DNA of 64,000 nt, taken from the NCBI GenBank assembly GCA_028015205.1, contig CM051508.1, forward strand, positions 14,402,001 through 14,466,000, given 5' to 3'. A program made the position numbers and the translations under genes. Shown piece by piece: positions 1 through 11,339 of the stretch. The notes under the pieces were generated by a model. The model searched no databases and had not been told where the DNA came from. It saw only the letters and a list, made by a program, of their open reading frames with translations. Position 1 is the first letter of the stretch; every line of letters begins with the position of its first letter. Source of the DNA: Mytilisepta virgata (lineage: Eukaryota; Mollusca; Bivalvia; Mytilida; Mytilidae).

Positions 1-738
1 AGCAATTATTGAAACGGGTCGAGTGCTATTAATGTTTATGACAGCTTAGAACTTTATCCTGCAAAACAGTTCAAAACACTATCCCATCAGAGAAAAACAT
101 AATGTTCCCATTCAAAGTTTGAAACCAGATTTCTTATCTATTCTACATCAAAGACTTTTATTATAGTGGTTTGGTCTTAAAATTATGTATACAAAGAGTA
201 TGGATTTTGCAGGATAAGTGTTAATTGTTTTGCCAATTATATTTTACTGTCAGGAAATTGTTTCCACATAATTTTAGTTTCAATTAAAACTATTGTTGAT
301 TATTTCGTACGTTTTGTTGTTCTATGTATTTTGTGCCATTATATCTTTTGATACTATTAAGTAAAGTACACGATTTATTACATTATTGTGGAAAATCTTC
401 CGTAAATTGTCAGTTAATAAAAACAAAAAGTCTAGACTGTTCAGAGAAGGTTGAATATTTAAAATCGAACATTTTTCTATTTTTTTTCCCTTTTTTCGTA
501 AAAATTGATATTCCCATTTTGCAATTCAAATACATTTTTAAGCTATTCCCCTACATCTAAATATTTATCATTAACCCTGTCAAAATATTCGTTTTAAAAA
601 TATTACAACAATATATAAACTGGTTTATTCTAAGGTAATCGGATAATTAAAAAAAAGAAAGGAAGGCACAGAATACGTAACGCCGAAAAGACGAGTCACA
701 ATTTGCTATGCTAATTTCAAAAATGGTAAAAGTAGGCA
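1..738. other. AT-rich stretch, nothing recognised
   Basis: No domain, RNA gene or strong repeat is seen. The longest open stretch (about 324-560, plus) has no ATG-led recognisable protein and is dominated by hydrophobic AT-codon residues, as expected by chance in AT-rich DNA. Confidence 0.6.
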
Positions 739-910
739 TACTAGGATGTTCAACTAACGCCAGGCGGAGCTTTTTTTCCGGAAGTTATTTGAAAACTGGG
801 TTAAGAACTCTTTATCACCTATCTATAGATGATTTGGGTACCAGATACAATGTTAACAATTGATGTGTCCGCCCAGTGCTGCACCTAGCGTTAACTGAAG
901 ATCCTAGGTA
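739..910. mobile_element. Small inverted-repeat (MITE-like) element, 172 bp
   Basis: An imperfect terminal inverted repeat of about 26 bp is visible. The left arm at 739-764 begins tactaggatgttc. The right arm at 884-910 ends gaagatcctaggta and reads as a near match on the other strand. The interior has no coding potential. No clear target duplication is seen, so the superfamily is unknown. Confidence 0.45.
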
Positions 911-1074
911 TACCAGCAGGGGTTATTTAACAACAATCATGTTTAAAATATTTTTAAAAAAAACGATATCCAACAACCAAACATACTTTAAATGCATATA
1001 CAATGTATCACCTTACAAATTAACAAGGTCTTCTTCTTGAAAGTAAATTCATATACAGGTTCATGTTCATACAA

Positions 1075-1372
1075 CACACGCACACGCATAGGTGTTCGCT
1101 CAAAACTCACACGCATACGTTTTCGTTCAAAACACACACTCATGAGTGTTCGTTCAAAACACATACGCACATGTGTTCGTTCAAAACACACACGCATAGG
1201 TTCAAAACACATAGTAAATTTTCGTTCAAAACACAGACATAAATTTTCATTCAAAACACACAGACATAAATTTTCGTTCAAAACACACACTCATAGGTTT
1301 TCGTTCAAAAAACACACGCGTAGGTTTTCGTTCAAAACACACACGCATAGGTTTTCGTTCAAAACACAACAC
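1075..1372. repeat. Minisatellite, about 11 units of 19-27 bp
   Basis: Head-to-tail units carry the core ttcgttcaaaacacaca followed by a variable cgcatagg or acataaatt segment. Full units are 27 bp, a multiple of three, which keeps long reading frames open on both strands (992-1420 plus, 988-1290 minus). Those frames translate to repetitive RSKHT-like or CFERT-like strings and are products of the repeat, not genes. The last three units are the most alike, which suggests recent expansion at that end. Confidence 0.9.
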
Positions 1373-1389
1373 AGAAGCATGCAAAATAT

Positions 1390-2243
1390 AGTAAAAGTAC
1401 TACTAAAGATTTCTCCATAATTTGCCTTGACTTTCTTTTACTATTTTATCAAATAAAATAAGGTCTGGTACATTTAAATGGCAGTAAGACAATATAAAAA
1501 GAAAACCTTGATTTTGAAACTACTTCATCATAATGATATACTGTAGCCTTGTAATTTTGAGCTTTATAAGCTTTACGCTTTCCGATAATATAAAAACGGT
1601 ATAAACTAATATGTTTATGCAATTAATCAATAAATTTTTCCATAGAAATTTATTATTAATGAATGAGGTCTGTTATTTTTGACACTTCTATAAAATCAAA
1701 TCTATAAACTCTCCAAGATAACGCAGGAGTACGTTTGACATGCTGCAAATAAATCTTTGAGTTTTAATAGATAAAAGCGGACTCGTTTAGACATCTTTAT
1801 CACAAATATGGAAAAGTGTTAAAAGATCAAACGACGGATAATTTGCCGTCTGATTTATTTTATTTTATAAAATCAATACGTTTTATTTAGTGTATTGCAA
1901 TATGTTGTCGGTGCCAACGTAAGAAAATTAATCACAGTTATAGTACACGAGAGTCTATACTGTGTCCCCACAAGATATTAACTTTTTGTCAATGTCAAGA
2001 AAGTCGTATATGGAAAAGAAAGGACAGTTGCCTAGTGCAAATAGTTTAACATGTAAATAAAATCATGACAATTACGATCTAATTTGTAACGTGACGATTT
2101 GGTATTTTTTTTTACATCTATAATGTGTATTTTTACACAAAGTACATTTTTTTCTTGGGACTGTTATGATATAGTTTGAGATAAAATATATGTGATGCTT
2201 GAATATTTGGTGTGCATATTATTAAATTTGTACAAGGAAATCA
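1390..2243. other. AT-rich stretch, nothing recognised
   Basis: No coding signal or repeat pair was found here. A small hairpin (gacgg...ccgtc) lies near 1831-1849. Confidence 0.5.
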
Positions 2244-2400
2244 CAGTCAACTCTAATTATTTCAAACTTCCCGATCAAATTAATTAATTGTTCCAAAAAT
2301 AATACTTCGTACTGTGTTTACTCCTGATAACTCGAAACTCCTTTAATTTCCAAATTATTTTGTGTGACGCCTTAAATTTTGAGATAATAAGAGTTAAATG
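2244..2400. mobile_element. MITE-like element with CAGT-type ends, 157 bp
   Basis: The left end starts cagtcaactctaattat. The right end, read on the other strand, starts catttaactcttattat. About 20 of 26 terminal positions match. CAGTxxAACTCT-type ends with 'gataactcgaaactcc' just inside are known from pogo/Tigger-like elements of the Tc1/mariner superfamily. The interior is noncoding and no intact TA duplication could be confirmed. Confidence 0.4.
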
Positions 2401-3642
2401 TAAATTGTGGAACAGACCCGATATCAAAATTAATCCGCATCAAATAACTGTCCCCGAATATAGCCCCCATGATTAATAGCGTAAGTTTTCTATTTCATAT
2501 TTTTCCACTTTTCCTTTGACCCATTTTTAAGTTTCCTGATTAAAATATAAGGAATAAGGAGCATACATGTAGTTCTCAGTTTTAAACAGTGTATTGATCA
2601 GATACAGAATACAGAATCATTTAATCGGCCAATACAGATATTTGCTGTTCTGGGCGACTTGTACTCGGCCAATATAGACTGAGTCGATTTTCCTCTAGAC
2701 TTTAGTTTGGAAACATATGAAAACTCCATAATGTTTACATAACGTACATTTTATATATCTAAATTTATACATTGGCTGTGAAAAAAAGAAAAAATGCCTG
2801 ATACCATTTGAAGGTATATGCTTCAAAATAACTAAACTATTCAGCTCTGATTAAAAAATATCTTTCATAACCTCATTTCAATCTCTCAATAGATGTACAC
2901 TTTTCCGATTTTAAATCGATCATCCTTTCGAATTTTCAGAGTTGATTGACAAAAAAAAAGCTTTGGAAGCTGCATTGCCCTATTTGATGCATAACGGAGC
3001 GATATGCTGTACCGTATTGTCCCGGGCCTCACATTTGTATTAAATTATTTACCGGATAAATTTTCATATACATACCGGTATTTATAAAGAGCAGGGCAAA
3101 GTGAAAATATTGACCGTGCCAAATTTGCATTATTAAGGCTATTTTTATCATATTATTCAATGAATGTTTGTACAATTAATCCATAATCTACGTGCTTCGT
3201 GTGAACATGAAAGAACTTTCATATTTTTACATCATCTGTCTATTGTCATACGCAATTATCAGAAACTATTCGACAGAAATTGTTTTTATTAAGGATGTCC
3301 TGTTTGTGGAATCCTTATTTTACTTCATTATGGAAATTATTAGTTAAGAATTGATACTTTCTCTGCGAGCAGCTAAATGACCACTACAAGACTAGACGGA
3401 AATTATCATTGACCAACATTCATTTGTCATTTGTCAGTTCCCAAACCGGAAGTTAAACATATTCCCTAAGTCTTTGAATATTTGATTACGATTGATTTGG
3501 CGGCCAAATTTTACAAATGAGCTGAAATTGAATGACTCAATATTATTCTAATCTTATGCAAAAAATGAAAATGTCCAGACGTCATTCATCCTAAATACCC
3601 CAGCTTGTATGAACCTCATTATTCATCTTTCCTAAACATGAT
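2401..3642. other. Stretch without recognised genes
   Basis: No open frame of interest. The part at about 3350-3620 is weakly similar in order and wording to 6950-7340 (shared words near 'agacggaaat', 'accggaa', 'gacgtcat'). This may be an old duplication, but the similarity is low. Confidence 0.4.
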
Positions 3643-4065
3643 AAATATACCTAAGGAGCAATCCAAAAAAACGTAATCCAGTAGAGAGACAAAACCCGGT
3701 AAGACACATGAACAACAACAAGCACAACAAATAAACACTGAAAACTAAAAAACAATGAACATGAACTCCTATAAAAACAAAGAGTGAACTCGGGTGCTCT
3801 GGAAGGGTAAGCAGGTATACGGCGCACGTCGTGAAGTTCAACAAAGTCATCTGGTGGTAGTCACAAATCGGTGGAGGTACATGAAATGTTATGACTGTGG
3901 GAACAGGTCCAACATCATCTTAGATATTGGAACACTGTAACGGTCAATCATTTCGTGATGACGACCGTTCAATTTCCTAAGTGTTATCCCTGATAAAACC
4001 CTGGTTAAAAAGCTTTTGTGACAGCAGCAATCTTCTTTGTAGAAAGTCATGGTAACTCAAGCATG
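3643..4065 (-). pseudogene. Reverse-transcriptase element, C-terminal and 3' UTR relic (Penelope-like?)
   Basis: On the minus strand this matches the plus-strand copy at about 25000-25440 over its length: the segment encoding the LLSQ...GRHHE..D...SKMMLD tail, then the 3' region from the 'ggagcacc' segment to 'gctccttaggta'. The RT palm is absent, so this is a 5'-truncated, decayed 3' fragment. The frame is broken and nothing is expressible. The assignment to Penelope-like elements rests on the RT motifs in the 24.5-kb copy and is moderate. Confidence 0.6.
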
Positions 4066-4689
4066 GCCTTGAATATCTAAAGTAGACGAGGAAAATACCA
4101 ATATAATATCTGCATCCTTTTGAAAGACGATCGGAATAAATATTTATATTTAGAATAATGCTGAACTAAACACATGTCTGATATTCCTATATGTTTGATG
4201 TCTACTCAAATTGTTTCCATTTTTACACTACGCATTGTGTTTGAAGCTGTATCATATAACGTATACATGTACAGTTCATGACTTAATTGAGTTTATGTTG
4301 CTTCCTGAAAACGATAACCTTGCTTAATATAATTCACTACCGGAAAAATTGCTTTAAAACAGTCTTATCTTTCTAATAATACAATTTTCATTTGTATATA
4401 AACCCAAAATACGCCTTTTATCTTATTAATGAACACGGTGTCATATTTCAATCTACAGGAAAATGATATTTTTATGTGCCTGTTAAAAGTTAGGAATCTT
4501 TGTCATTAGTTGTACATGTATATTACATATTGTTTGATATTTCTGTATTTATAGTATGTTTTTTATTTCGGAAATTATGTTCTTTCGACTGACTTTTGTC
4601 ACAACTGGTTAATAATATTGGGCTTGTTATAGAGTGTCGGCAAATCTCCTCGACATGATGGAAGTTGTATTATGGCCTTTTTCACTTTT

Positions 4690-4740
4690 TCGTTTCTCTC
4701 GGGGTTATTGTCTTACTGACGTTTACACCATATCTTCTTT
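4690..4740. repeat. Fragment of a dispersed mussel-type repeat
   Basis: The text gttattgtcttactgacg...accatatcttcttt resembles, in reverse complement, the segment at about 13700-13740 (gatgtggaaagtgttaataagacaactct). I recall this motif as frequent in mussel DNA. It is short and decayed. Confidence 0.35.
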
Positions 4741-4787
4741 CATTTCTATGTACAAATTAAAGTTCATATTAAGTTACATTGTAGATA

Positions 4788-4914
4788 TCAGGTCCTAAAC
4801 ATGAACTCTCAACAGTCGTGTCGCTTCAACGGATCCTATGCTTGCAACTATGACTGGTGCGATTCACCAAGCCAGACCTGGTTAGCCATCTGCAGCGTCA
4901 TTCTTTTTGTGTAA
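4788..4914 (+). CDS. Candidate short cysteine-rich terminal exon, unknown
   Basis: A good splice-acceptor context (ttacattgtag) ends at about 4786. The following frame stays open for about 42 codons to a TAA at 4912-4914, with an internal ATG at 4801. The peptide contains CRFNGSYACNYDWC, with three cysteines close together, and a tryptophan (QTWLAIC). The segment is clearly richer in G+C than its surroundings. I do not recognise a family. It could be the last exon of a gene lying upstream of this window, or part of an unrecognised repeat. Confidence 0.25.
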
Positions 4915-5001
4915 TGCTGGCATTTTTTTTTCACACCTAACGTGATCCTGTCTTTTTATTTTGCCAAAATCCTGGTCCTGCCTTTTTACTTCAAATTTGA
5001 A

Positions 5002-5530
5002 CCTAGCCCCCCTCCCCCAAATCAAATGGTTAATACCTTATATAAACTCTTTCCGTTTGGAGATTTGAAATCCTAACTCGTGTGAATTAAAGTGTTGTTC
5101 GGTTTGTTGTAGATTAAGTATTCGCATTTCAATATTAGTTATACTATAATTATTAACGCAAAAATTAAGGCTGTGAATTACCAAAAAAATGAGTAATCGA
5201 AAAAAATTAATTGAATAAAAATAAATAAAAATTTTAAAAAATCTAGCCCATGTAGTCATAGAATGAAATTAAAAAAAACGTAGATATTTAATATTTCGTA
5301 TATTTGTATATACGCTTATTATATGTAACCTCAAAAATAAATGATTGCAACAAATAATTTTGTGACATTATTATAGGAGATGTCCTGCTTAGAATTCGAG
5401 GATAATGGCTTTCGTAGTCCTGACTTCTTATTCAAGATTTGATCTAGCCAACCCCCCCCCCCCCCCCCCTCCCAAAATCAAATGGTTAATACCTTATATA
5501 AACGCTTTCCATTTGGAGATTTGAAATCGT
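5002..5530. repeat. Flanking direct repeats around a C-tract, with a block shared with 6.7 kb
   Basis: A segment of about 65 bp (aaatcaaatggttaatacct through ggagatttgaaatc) occurs at about 5015-5072 and again at 5470-5528. Both copies follow a C-rich tract; the second tract has 16 or more C. Between them lies 5144-5420, which is repeated at 6679-6920. Confidence 0.8.
5144..5420. repeat. Duplicated block, copy 1 of 2
   Basis: It matches 6679-6920 almost base for base apart from small indels and the length of an internal A-tract (taattattaacgcaaaaa ... gaattcgaggataatg). The 6.7-kb copy has a pure A-tract where this copy has mixed A/T, so the tract has changed since duplication. Confidence 0.85.
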
Positions 5531-6528
5531 ATTTTTAACAGGATTTCAGAATTTGCCAACTTGAAGATTCAACACAAGAATCATTTCGTAGCTGAAACAA
5601 TGACGAACATCTTTATTTTTGGAGGCAAGGGAATTTTATATTTCGGCAAAAACACAAAACGAAATACGCATTTATCTAAATACTTAAATTCGTTGTCACA
5701 TCACACCCACAAAACCTGAGAAAATATTATATAACGAAAATTAAGCGATGAAACGCATTTGCAAATAATTAACAAGGCTTTGATAAAGTATTATTTTAGG
5801 ATATTTGGTTAATAAACTGCAAATTCAACCTATCATTCAACATTTAATACCTTAATATATTATCTTAAGTTACGTAATCGACATGTAAAACATCCCTTAC
5901 GTGTCACGTTTTTAATTTAATATTTATTTATTACATATCAGTTTAAAAAGTTTGTAACTGAAAATGAGAACAATTTACATCATTTCCGTTTTCTTTTCTG
6001 GAATTTGGTAAGTTGATTTATTTCCTCAAAAACAAAACTGCAGTGGTTACATAACACAGTTTCCAGTGACATAAATTGTCCTTAAGCGAACAACGTTCGA
6101 TTTCTAAATCTGCGTAAGAATCAATTATTTATGTGCATGAAGTCATAGAACCTAATAACAAAAAATCAAGCAAACATCTTACTGCCGTTGTTCTTAAAAT
6201 CCTCTTAAAAGAGTCAATTATAACTTCAGACTTCTGAGAATTCGAATATGCGATTGATATTGCATGTGAATCTAGCAGATGCTATCCTAGAACTGAATGA
6301 AAAAAAAAATAAGTAAATATTTAATACCCGTTCTTATATTTACTTATTACATTGATGATGGTGATTTATCGTAACTTCCAGTGAAATTAAATTCGATATT
6401 TTCACTCAGTGTTACTAACAAATGACGTTTGTGACGTCGACAAATTCAGGATAGAATCTAACGAAAATATGACACTTTTGAAGCATTTTTTTGTCTATTC
6501 TATTCTATCAATGTAATAAATAGTATAA
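5531..6528. other. AT-rich stretch, nothing coding recognised
   Basis: No gene seen. The segment at about 6370-6440 (ccagtgaaattaaattcgatattttcactcagtg) shares wording with 22580-22620 (ttcgataattcgatcacccagtgaaat). The MITE at 6529-6673 may therefore be part of a larger or related inverted-repeat family. Confidence 0.4.
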
Positions 6529-6673
6529 CTAATTCAAGAATTTGAATATCGACAATATTCAACCCGTGACCGGAAAACAGTAATAATTCCCTCATGCGAT
6601 GTGCGCATTCGCGAATTAAGGTGTTTTTCGGTCACTCGTCAAATATTTTGCGATATTCAAATTCTTGAATTAG
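6529..6673. mobile_element. MITE with 23-bp perfect inverted repeats, 145 bp
   Basis: ctaattcaagaatttgaat at 6529 and its exact reverse complement ending at 6673 form a 23-bp perfect terminal inverted repeat. Inside, accgtgaccgg-like and cggtcactcgt-like segments extend the fold imperfectly. The right end abuts the duplicated block that starts at 6679. Confidence 0.7.
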
Positions 6674-6678
6674 CTATC

Positions 6679-6920
6679 CTATAATTATTAACGCAAAAAT
6701 GACGGCTGTGAGTTACCAAAAAAAAAAAAAAAAAAAAAAAAAATCTAGCCCATGTAGTCATAGAATGAAATTAAAAAACGTAGATATTTAATATTTCTTA
6801 TATTTGTATATTCGCTGACTATATGTAACCTCAAAAACTAATGATTGCAACAAATAATTTTGTGACATTATTATATGAGATGTCCTGCTTAGAATTCGAG
6901 GATAATGACTTCCGTTGTCC
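6679..6920. repeat. Duplicated block, copy 2 of 2
   Basis: Direct-orientation copy of 5144-5420. It contains an A homopolymer of about 24 bases near 6720-6743 and is otherwise highly similar to copy 1. Confidence 0.85.
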
Positions 6921-7729
6921 TTAATGATGGGTAATCATCGGTCAGCAGATGACGTATATCATGTAGGCAGATTAAGTACCACTTTCACGACCAGACGGAA
7001 ATAATATTTGACAATGAAAAACATCTTTGTATTATTCTTCTATTGATTCTCTGACCGGAATTTAATTAATTCCCGGATCAAGAAGTTTGTCTAAAAGATA
7101 ACTTAATAGTATTCTGATTATAATTGCAAACATCTTTGACTGAACTTAAAAACTCAATAACAATGAGGTTTAATAATTGGGTGGGATCAATTGGTTTTTT
7201 TCAAAGACTTTAGGACTTGAAACTTTTTATAAAACATTTCTGATTTCCAAGACAAAAATGTCGGTTTATACATTCAATCCTGAAATTTTCCTGACGTCAT
7301 CACAATTTAATTGACCTGTATGAAGTTTTTGAACTTTCTATTTATAGTTTGGCTACATGTACATTTATTTACATATTTTTTCAGTTTTAATATGACGGGT
7401 GCTTTTAAAGGAGCAGAACCTACTTACTCTTTCGTAACACATAATATAACTTGTAGTTGCAGTTCTTAGAGTTTAAGTTTAGTCAGATTATTTTAGTTTT
7501 TGCGCTGTCTTGTTATTTATGTGTCAATATATTTACTTATCATATACTTTGATACCTGAAAATTATATTTGTTCTTACATGTGTACCTGTATCCCTTGTT
7601 TTTGGTCATCGATCACTTGTTTTTGCTTATCATATATACTGTCTTTTATATTCCTTTAGCAGAAAAGACATGTATTGTAAATGCAACCGGAAATTATGAA
7701 ATTGATCAATGATTTGGCATTTAATTACT
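6921..7729. other. Stretch without recognised genes
   Basis: No coding signal. There is weak similarity of 6950-7340 to 3350-3620, as noted for that region. Confidence 0.4.
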
Positions 7730-7911
7730 TTGCATGTCTTTGAATATTAATAGCAAGACAACATTTGAATTTGCGACCAATTGCATAATTAAGAAAGGCG
7801 CAGCTTTATGCTTAAGTTCGTTGATCCTCTACAAAACGTATCCACTGATCTTCTTTAGACATAGTTAAATACGGCATGCCAGCTTTGTTACAATTCGTTA
7901 TAATAGATGCA
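7730..7911. repeat. Threefold repeat, unit a (partial)
   Basis: It runs from catgtctttgaatat to cgttataatagatg and shares with units b and c the ordered words aattaagaaagg, taagttcgttgat, cactgatcttctt and atacggcatgcc. It lacks the later part present in b and c. Confidence 0.8.
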
Positions 7912-8480
7912 TGTCTTTAAGCTGCAAGACAAAACTTGAATCTGAGAGCAATTACATAATTAAGAAAGGTGCAGATTCAGGTTTAAGTTCGTTGTTCTTG
8001 TAAAAAAATGTGTTCACTGATCTTCTTTTTACATAGTTCAATACGGCATGCCAGTTTTATAACAGTTCGTTATAATACACTTTTCCTGATATTCTTCTCG
8101 ACTGAGTTCACCTATTCATTTGAAAAATTATATAATGTCAACATTTAAGCATTGCTTGTTAATCGATTATTTCACAATTAGATATGTCTCTTTATCATTT
8201 AAAATGTTGCACTACAAAACTTTGTAGATGGAAGAAGAAAAGGAACCCCTTTAGAACGTAAATACACATTTTAAACATATTTTGTACTGTTTTCACCTTG
8301 TGGAGACATATATCGTTTGTGATATATGAATACCAAGCTGGCAACAAAACAGTGGGAAATTCGAAAGATCGAGATCTGAAGTCAGACAAAATCGGGAGAA
8401 TGGAACATAACAGACAAATAAAACAAGGATACGTGTATAACTAAAAGAATAAAAAAAATAAACAACAAAAGGGACAACGG
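7912..8480. repeat. Threefold repeat, unit b
   Basis: It begins directly after unit a (head to tail) and continues through atgttgcactacaaa to ggaacataacagacaaat. The same order of words recurs in unit c at 9486-10075. Its last part (gggaaa..cgaaagatcg, aacataacagacaaata) also resembles 17425-17520, so the 3' part belongs to a wider dispersed family. Confidence 0.8.
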
Positions 8481-8872
8481 GAAAGGTCAACAATGATAAA
8501 AAAAAAAAAATTAAATAAGATTTTTTGATAATTTTCACCATTAATACACTTATACATACAATAACACATAATAGTACCTGCAATATTATTAACACCATTA
8601 TGAGAGTCGGTTATTAAAAATTCCGCAGGATGCAAATATCTACATTAAAAATTTCAAAATACATGTATTTTCAAAGATTTAAAGACGACGACTTAGTTCA
8701 CATGATAAATAAAATAGGGACGATTAATAATTATGTACGATATGAACAATGTCTAAGACGATATAAAATCAATTTGCAGGTTTTGTTTTTATGGTCACCC
8801 AAACCAAAAACATGTAATAAACTAAATAGAATTAGAAAAAAACATCACAATAAATAGAGAATAATACATAAT
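8481..8872. other. AT-rich stretch, nothing recognised
   Basis: Only low-complexity A-rich sequence. The reading frames here show no recognisable domain. Confidence 0.5.
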
Positions 8873-9154
8873 ACATACATGACACCCTATCGACACCATT
8901 TGCGAGGATGGTCTCGATAAACAATGCTAGTCCGTCGGATGGGGACGAAAAATGGCTGTCCCGTGTTAAGGGAGAGCAACACCCTTAGCACGCTAAAGAC
9001 TCCTCTGTAGATGTCGAAAAAGAGTAGGCTAAAACGCCGCTACAGGGTCCGCGCTCGCACCCGCCAAGTGGAGAGGGATTAGTATAAGTTGGCATAACTT
9101 GTTTCCCAATCCACTATAAATAAATAAGTTTAAACTAATTAAACATACATGACA
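8873..9154 (+). mobile_element. Retroposon (SINE or 5'-truncated LINE) with 12-bp TSD
   Basis: acatacatgaca occurs exactly at 8873-8884 and 9143-9154, flanking an insert at 8885-9142. The insert is richer in G+C than its surroundings and contains tcggatggggacgaaaaatgg and gtcccgtgttaagggagagc. That GGGACG...GTCCCGTGT wording is one I recall from widespread invertebrate short retroposon or LINE 3' tails. It ends in an A-rich ataaataaataag tail, which places it on the plus strand. It interrupts the region between units b and c of the threefold repeat. Confidence 0.75.
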
Positions 9155-9305
9155 AAATACGTATCATCCGCATATTCCAATATCAGCTCGAGAGTTGTCT
9201 TTTCCCAATAGATATTCACAGTATGCAGAAAGCTAAAAAAATACAAAATGTATTATTGAAAAAAAAACATGTGCTCCTTAACAAAAAGGGCAACTAAAAT
9301 TGCAT

Positions 9306-9462
9306 AATGAGGAACCAGAGTGAGTTATCTTTTCCTAACCAATGTAGGTAAGGGAGATAATTCAATTATCTCCCTTTTGTCCTGAGGCTAAAAGGGAGAC
9401 AAATTTATTATCTCCCTTACCTACATTGGTTAGGAAAAGATAACTCACTCTGGTTCCTCATT
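9306..9462. mobile_element. Palindromic MITE, 157 bp, copy 1
   Basis: Perfect terminal inverted repeats of 56 bp (9306-9361 and 9407-9462) begin aatgaggaaccagagtgag. The 45-bp centre holds a second hairpin (tctccctttt at 9369-9378 pairing with aaaagggaga at 9390-9399). Transcribed, the whole element would fold into one long hairpin. A second copy of the same length lies at 54453-54609. No target duplication is evident and there is no coding capacity. Confidence 0.9.
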
Positions 9463-9485
9463 GAGTGAGGATGTAGAATTTCAAT

Positions 9486-9947
9486 ACTGCATGACAACAC
9501 TTGAATGTCGACCCATTACACAATTAAGAATGGCACAGCTTTAAGTTTAAGTTCATTGATCTTGTACAAAATGCATTCACTGATCTTCTTTTGACAAAGT
9601 TAAATACGGCATGCCGGCATTTTTACAGTTCGTTATTATACACACTGTCTGATATTCTTCCCCACTGTTTTCAGTTATTCATTTCAATAATTATATAATG
9701 TTAACATTTAAGCATTCCTTGTTAATTGGTACTTCAACTTCAAATTATTAGATACGTCTCTTAATTATTTAAAAATGTTGCACTACAAACCATTGTAAAT
9801 TGAACAAGAAATAGAAATCCTTGTTGAACGTAAAAACATGTCACGAATATATGTGTACTATTTAACCTTATCTTGACATGGAGTATATTGTTCGGCACAA
9901 GAATACTGAAGCGACAAAACACTGGGGAAACGTTCGTAAGATCGAAA

Positions 9948-9987
<40 letters not shown>

Positions 9988-10075
9988 CAAATTTCGGAAA
10001 TGGAACATAGCAGACAAATATACCAAGGATATATGTATAATTAAAATAATAAATAACAATATAATAAAATGATTA
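9486..10075. repeat. Threefold repeat, unit c
   Basis: Colinear with 7912-8480 (tacggcatgcc, gttcgttat, atataatgt.aacatttaagcatt, atgttgcactacaaa, gaacataacagacaaata forms). It contains an A homopolymer of roughly 35 bases near 9950-9985 that unit b lacks. The open frames on both strands here are homopolymer artefacts. Confidence 0.8.
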
Positions 10076-10299
10076 ACAAATGATTAACAAATAATTAGAA
10101 CAAGACAGCACAATAAAGATGCAGTTTATAATTGGAAAATATACAGAAAGTTAGACATGTATAGGAATAGGAGGTTTAGTCTGCTTTTTCATATTTCTCG
10201 TCTTACAATACTTTTTGTCTTGCAACGATAAATTGCAAAATTCAAAAATAATAGAAATCCTAAGGGTCCATTCATTGTATTGAACATGGTAGATTTCCT

Positions 10300-10500
10300 T
10301 AGCTGAAATTTGCCTTCCTATTTCGATATTTTTGGTTATGAGTACTTCTTGTTTAATATAAGTTTGGTTTTTGGTCTACCAAATGTTTCGGTTTTAATGC
10401 TGCTGATGAGAGGTAACTCCTTGAAATACATAGTACACAGCATAGTATAAATTTACTATATCTAATATTAGTATATTTGGATTGTTATTTTGTAATCTGT
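10300..10500 (+). repeat. Dispersed repeat with hammerhead-like core, copy 1
   Basis: Matches 42518-42717 in the same orientation, from gctgaaatttg through gagtacttcttgttta, the ctgctgatgagaggtaac core and ctatatctaatattagtat. Several substitutions separate the two, so the pair is old. Confidence 0.8.
10403..10426 (+). ncRNA. Hammerhead-ribozyme-like core
   Basis: CTGATGA (10403-10409) is followed by a 4-bp stem II (gagg 10410-10413 with cctt 10419-10422, one G-U pair, loop taact) and by GAAA (10423-10426). This is the conserved core layout of hammerhead ribozymes, which are known from Penelope-like elements and small retrozymes. A clean cleavage triplet and stem III are not evident after GAAA, so it is probably a decayed motif. 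The second repeat copy (42618-42647) keeps CTGATGA and stem II. Confidence 0.4.
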
Positions 10501-10930
10501 TATCAATAATGCGACTTTTTTTGCCAGTTTGAGGAAAGGTGCTTCATACGAAATGTGCTTCTATCAAGCTTTTGAATTCTGAGAAAACTACAAAAATAAC
10601 GTATCCAATTCATAAATAAATACTCCGAACCTGATTAAAAACTGGGAACAAGGGTACCAGTTGCATGATCAGTTGGCCAAGGGTACCAGTTGCATGATCA
10701 GTTGGACAAGGATACCAGTTGCATGAACCGTTTTGATTGAAAGAGGAAAGTGAGTACTATTAGGAACTATAGAAGATTGACAGCATGACCTATGGAATAA
10801 TCACAGTTCCATGAGTACAAAGAAGAGTAATAGTTAAAAATTTCAGGTCAAACTAACACATATAATCAGAAGGTTATGCAATGTCTGCTCCTTATGACGA
10901 TGCCTCAAACTCTATCCTGTAATCCGAGAC

Positions 10931-11328
10931 TTAAGGGTGATCGCTGATCTAATAGGAAATAAATAGGATTTGAAATAGGTGTTTTAGTTTGAGAGAACAT
11001 ATGAATAGTAAACAAATAATCAGGAAAAAAATATAGATTCATGTGCTCATTTTGGAGCTATAAATCCTTGAAAATTTGCAAGAAATAGGTTTTCTCTGGA
11101 TTTTTCATTGTCTTTGCATTGACAACTTCAGTCTCTTAAAAATGTATGAAAAAATAAAAAGGATTTCATAAAATTTTGTCAAATACCATTTTAAGGTATA
11201 TATAATTGAATTATAAAAGAAAAGGTGGGGGTTCATGGGCAAAAAAATTAATGTTTAAGAAATGGATAAAACCCGATGATTCCGAAAATCTGCCAAAAAG
11301 ACCAAAACATAGCAGCGAGCATCCTTAA
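10931..11328 (-). mobile_element. TTAA-flanked MITE, copy A (398 bp)
   Basis: Reverse-oriented copy of a family also found at 34472, 44163 and 61573 (and a diverged one at 14580). The ends read TTAA-gggtgatcgctgatc and, on the other strand, TTAA-ggatgctcgctg. TTAA lies at 10931-10934 and 11325-11328. The interior is noncoding and shared with the other copies (tggatttttcattgtctttgcattgacaac). Confidence 0.85.
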
Positions 11329-11339
11329 ATACTAATTAA

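Noticed and set aside
1075..1372. CRISPR-like alternation of a repeat and variable segments
   Set aside because: Units are head-to-tail minisatellite copies with drifting sequence, not identical repeats with unique spacers, and the context is a eukaryotic genome.
988..1420. Overlapping open frames on both strands (100 and 142 codons)
   Set aside because: They are produced by a 27-bp minisatellite whose unit length is a multiple of three. The peptides are simple repeats and no start or splice context supports them.
8293..8635. Three overlapping minus-strand hydrophobic frames
   Set aside because: They lie over a dispersed repeat and A-rich tracts, overlap one another in different frames and have no recognised domain.
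9868..10072. Frames reading poly-Lys or poly-Phe
   Set aside because: They only translate the A homopolymer of about 35 bases at 9950-9985.
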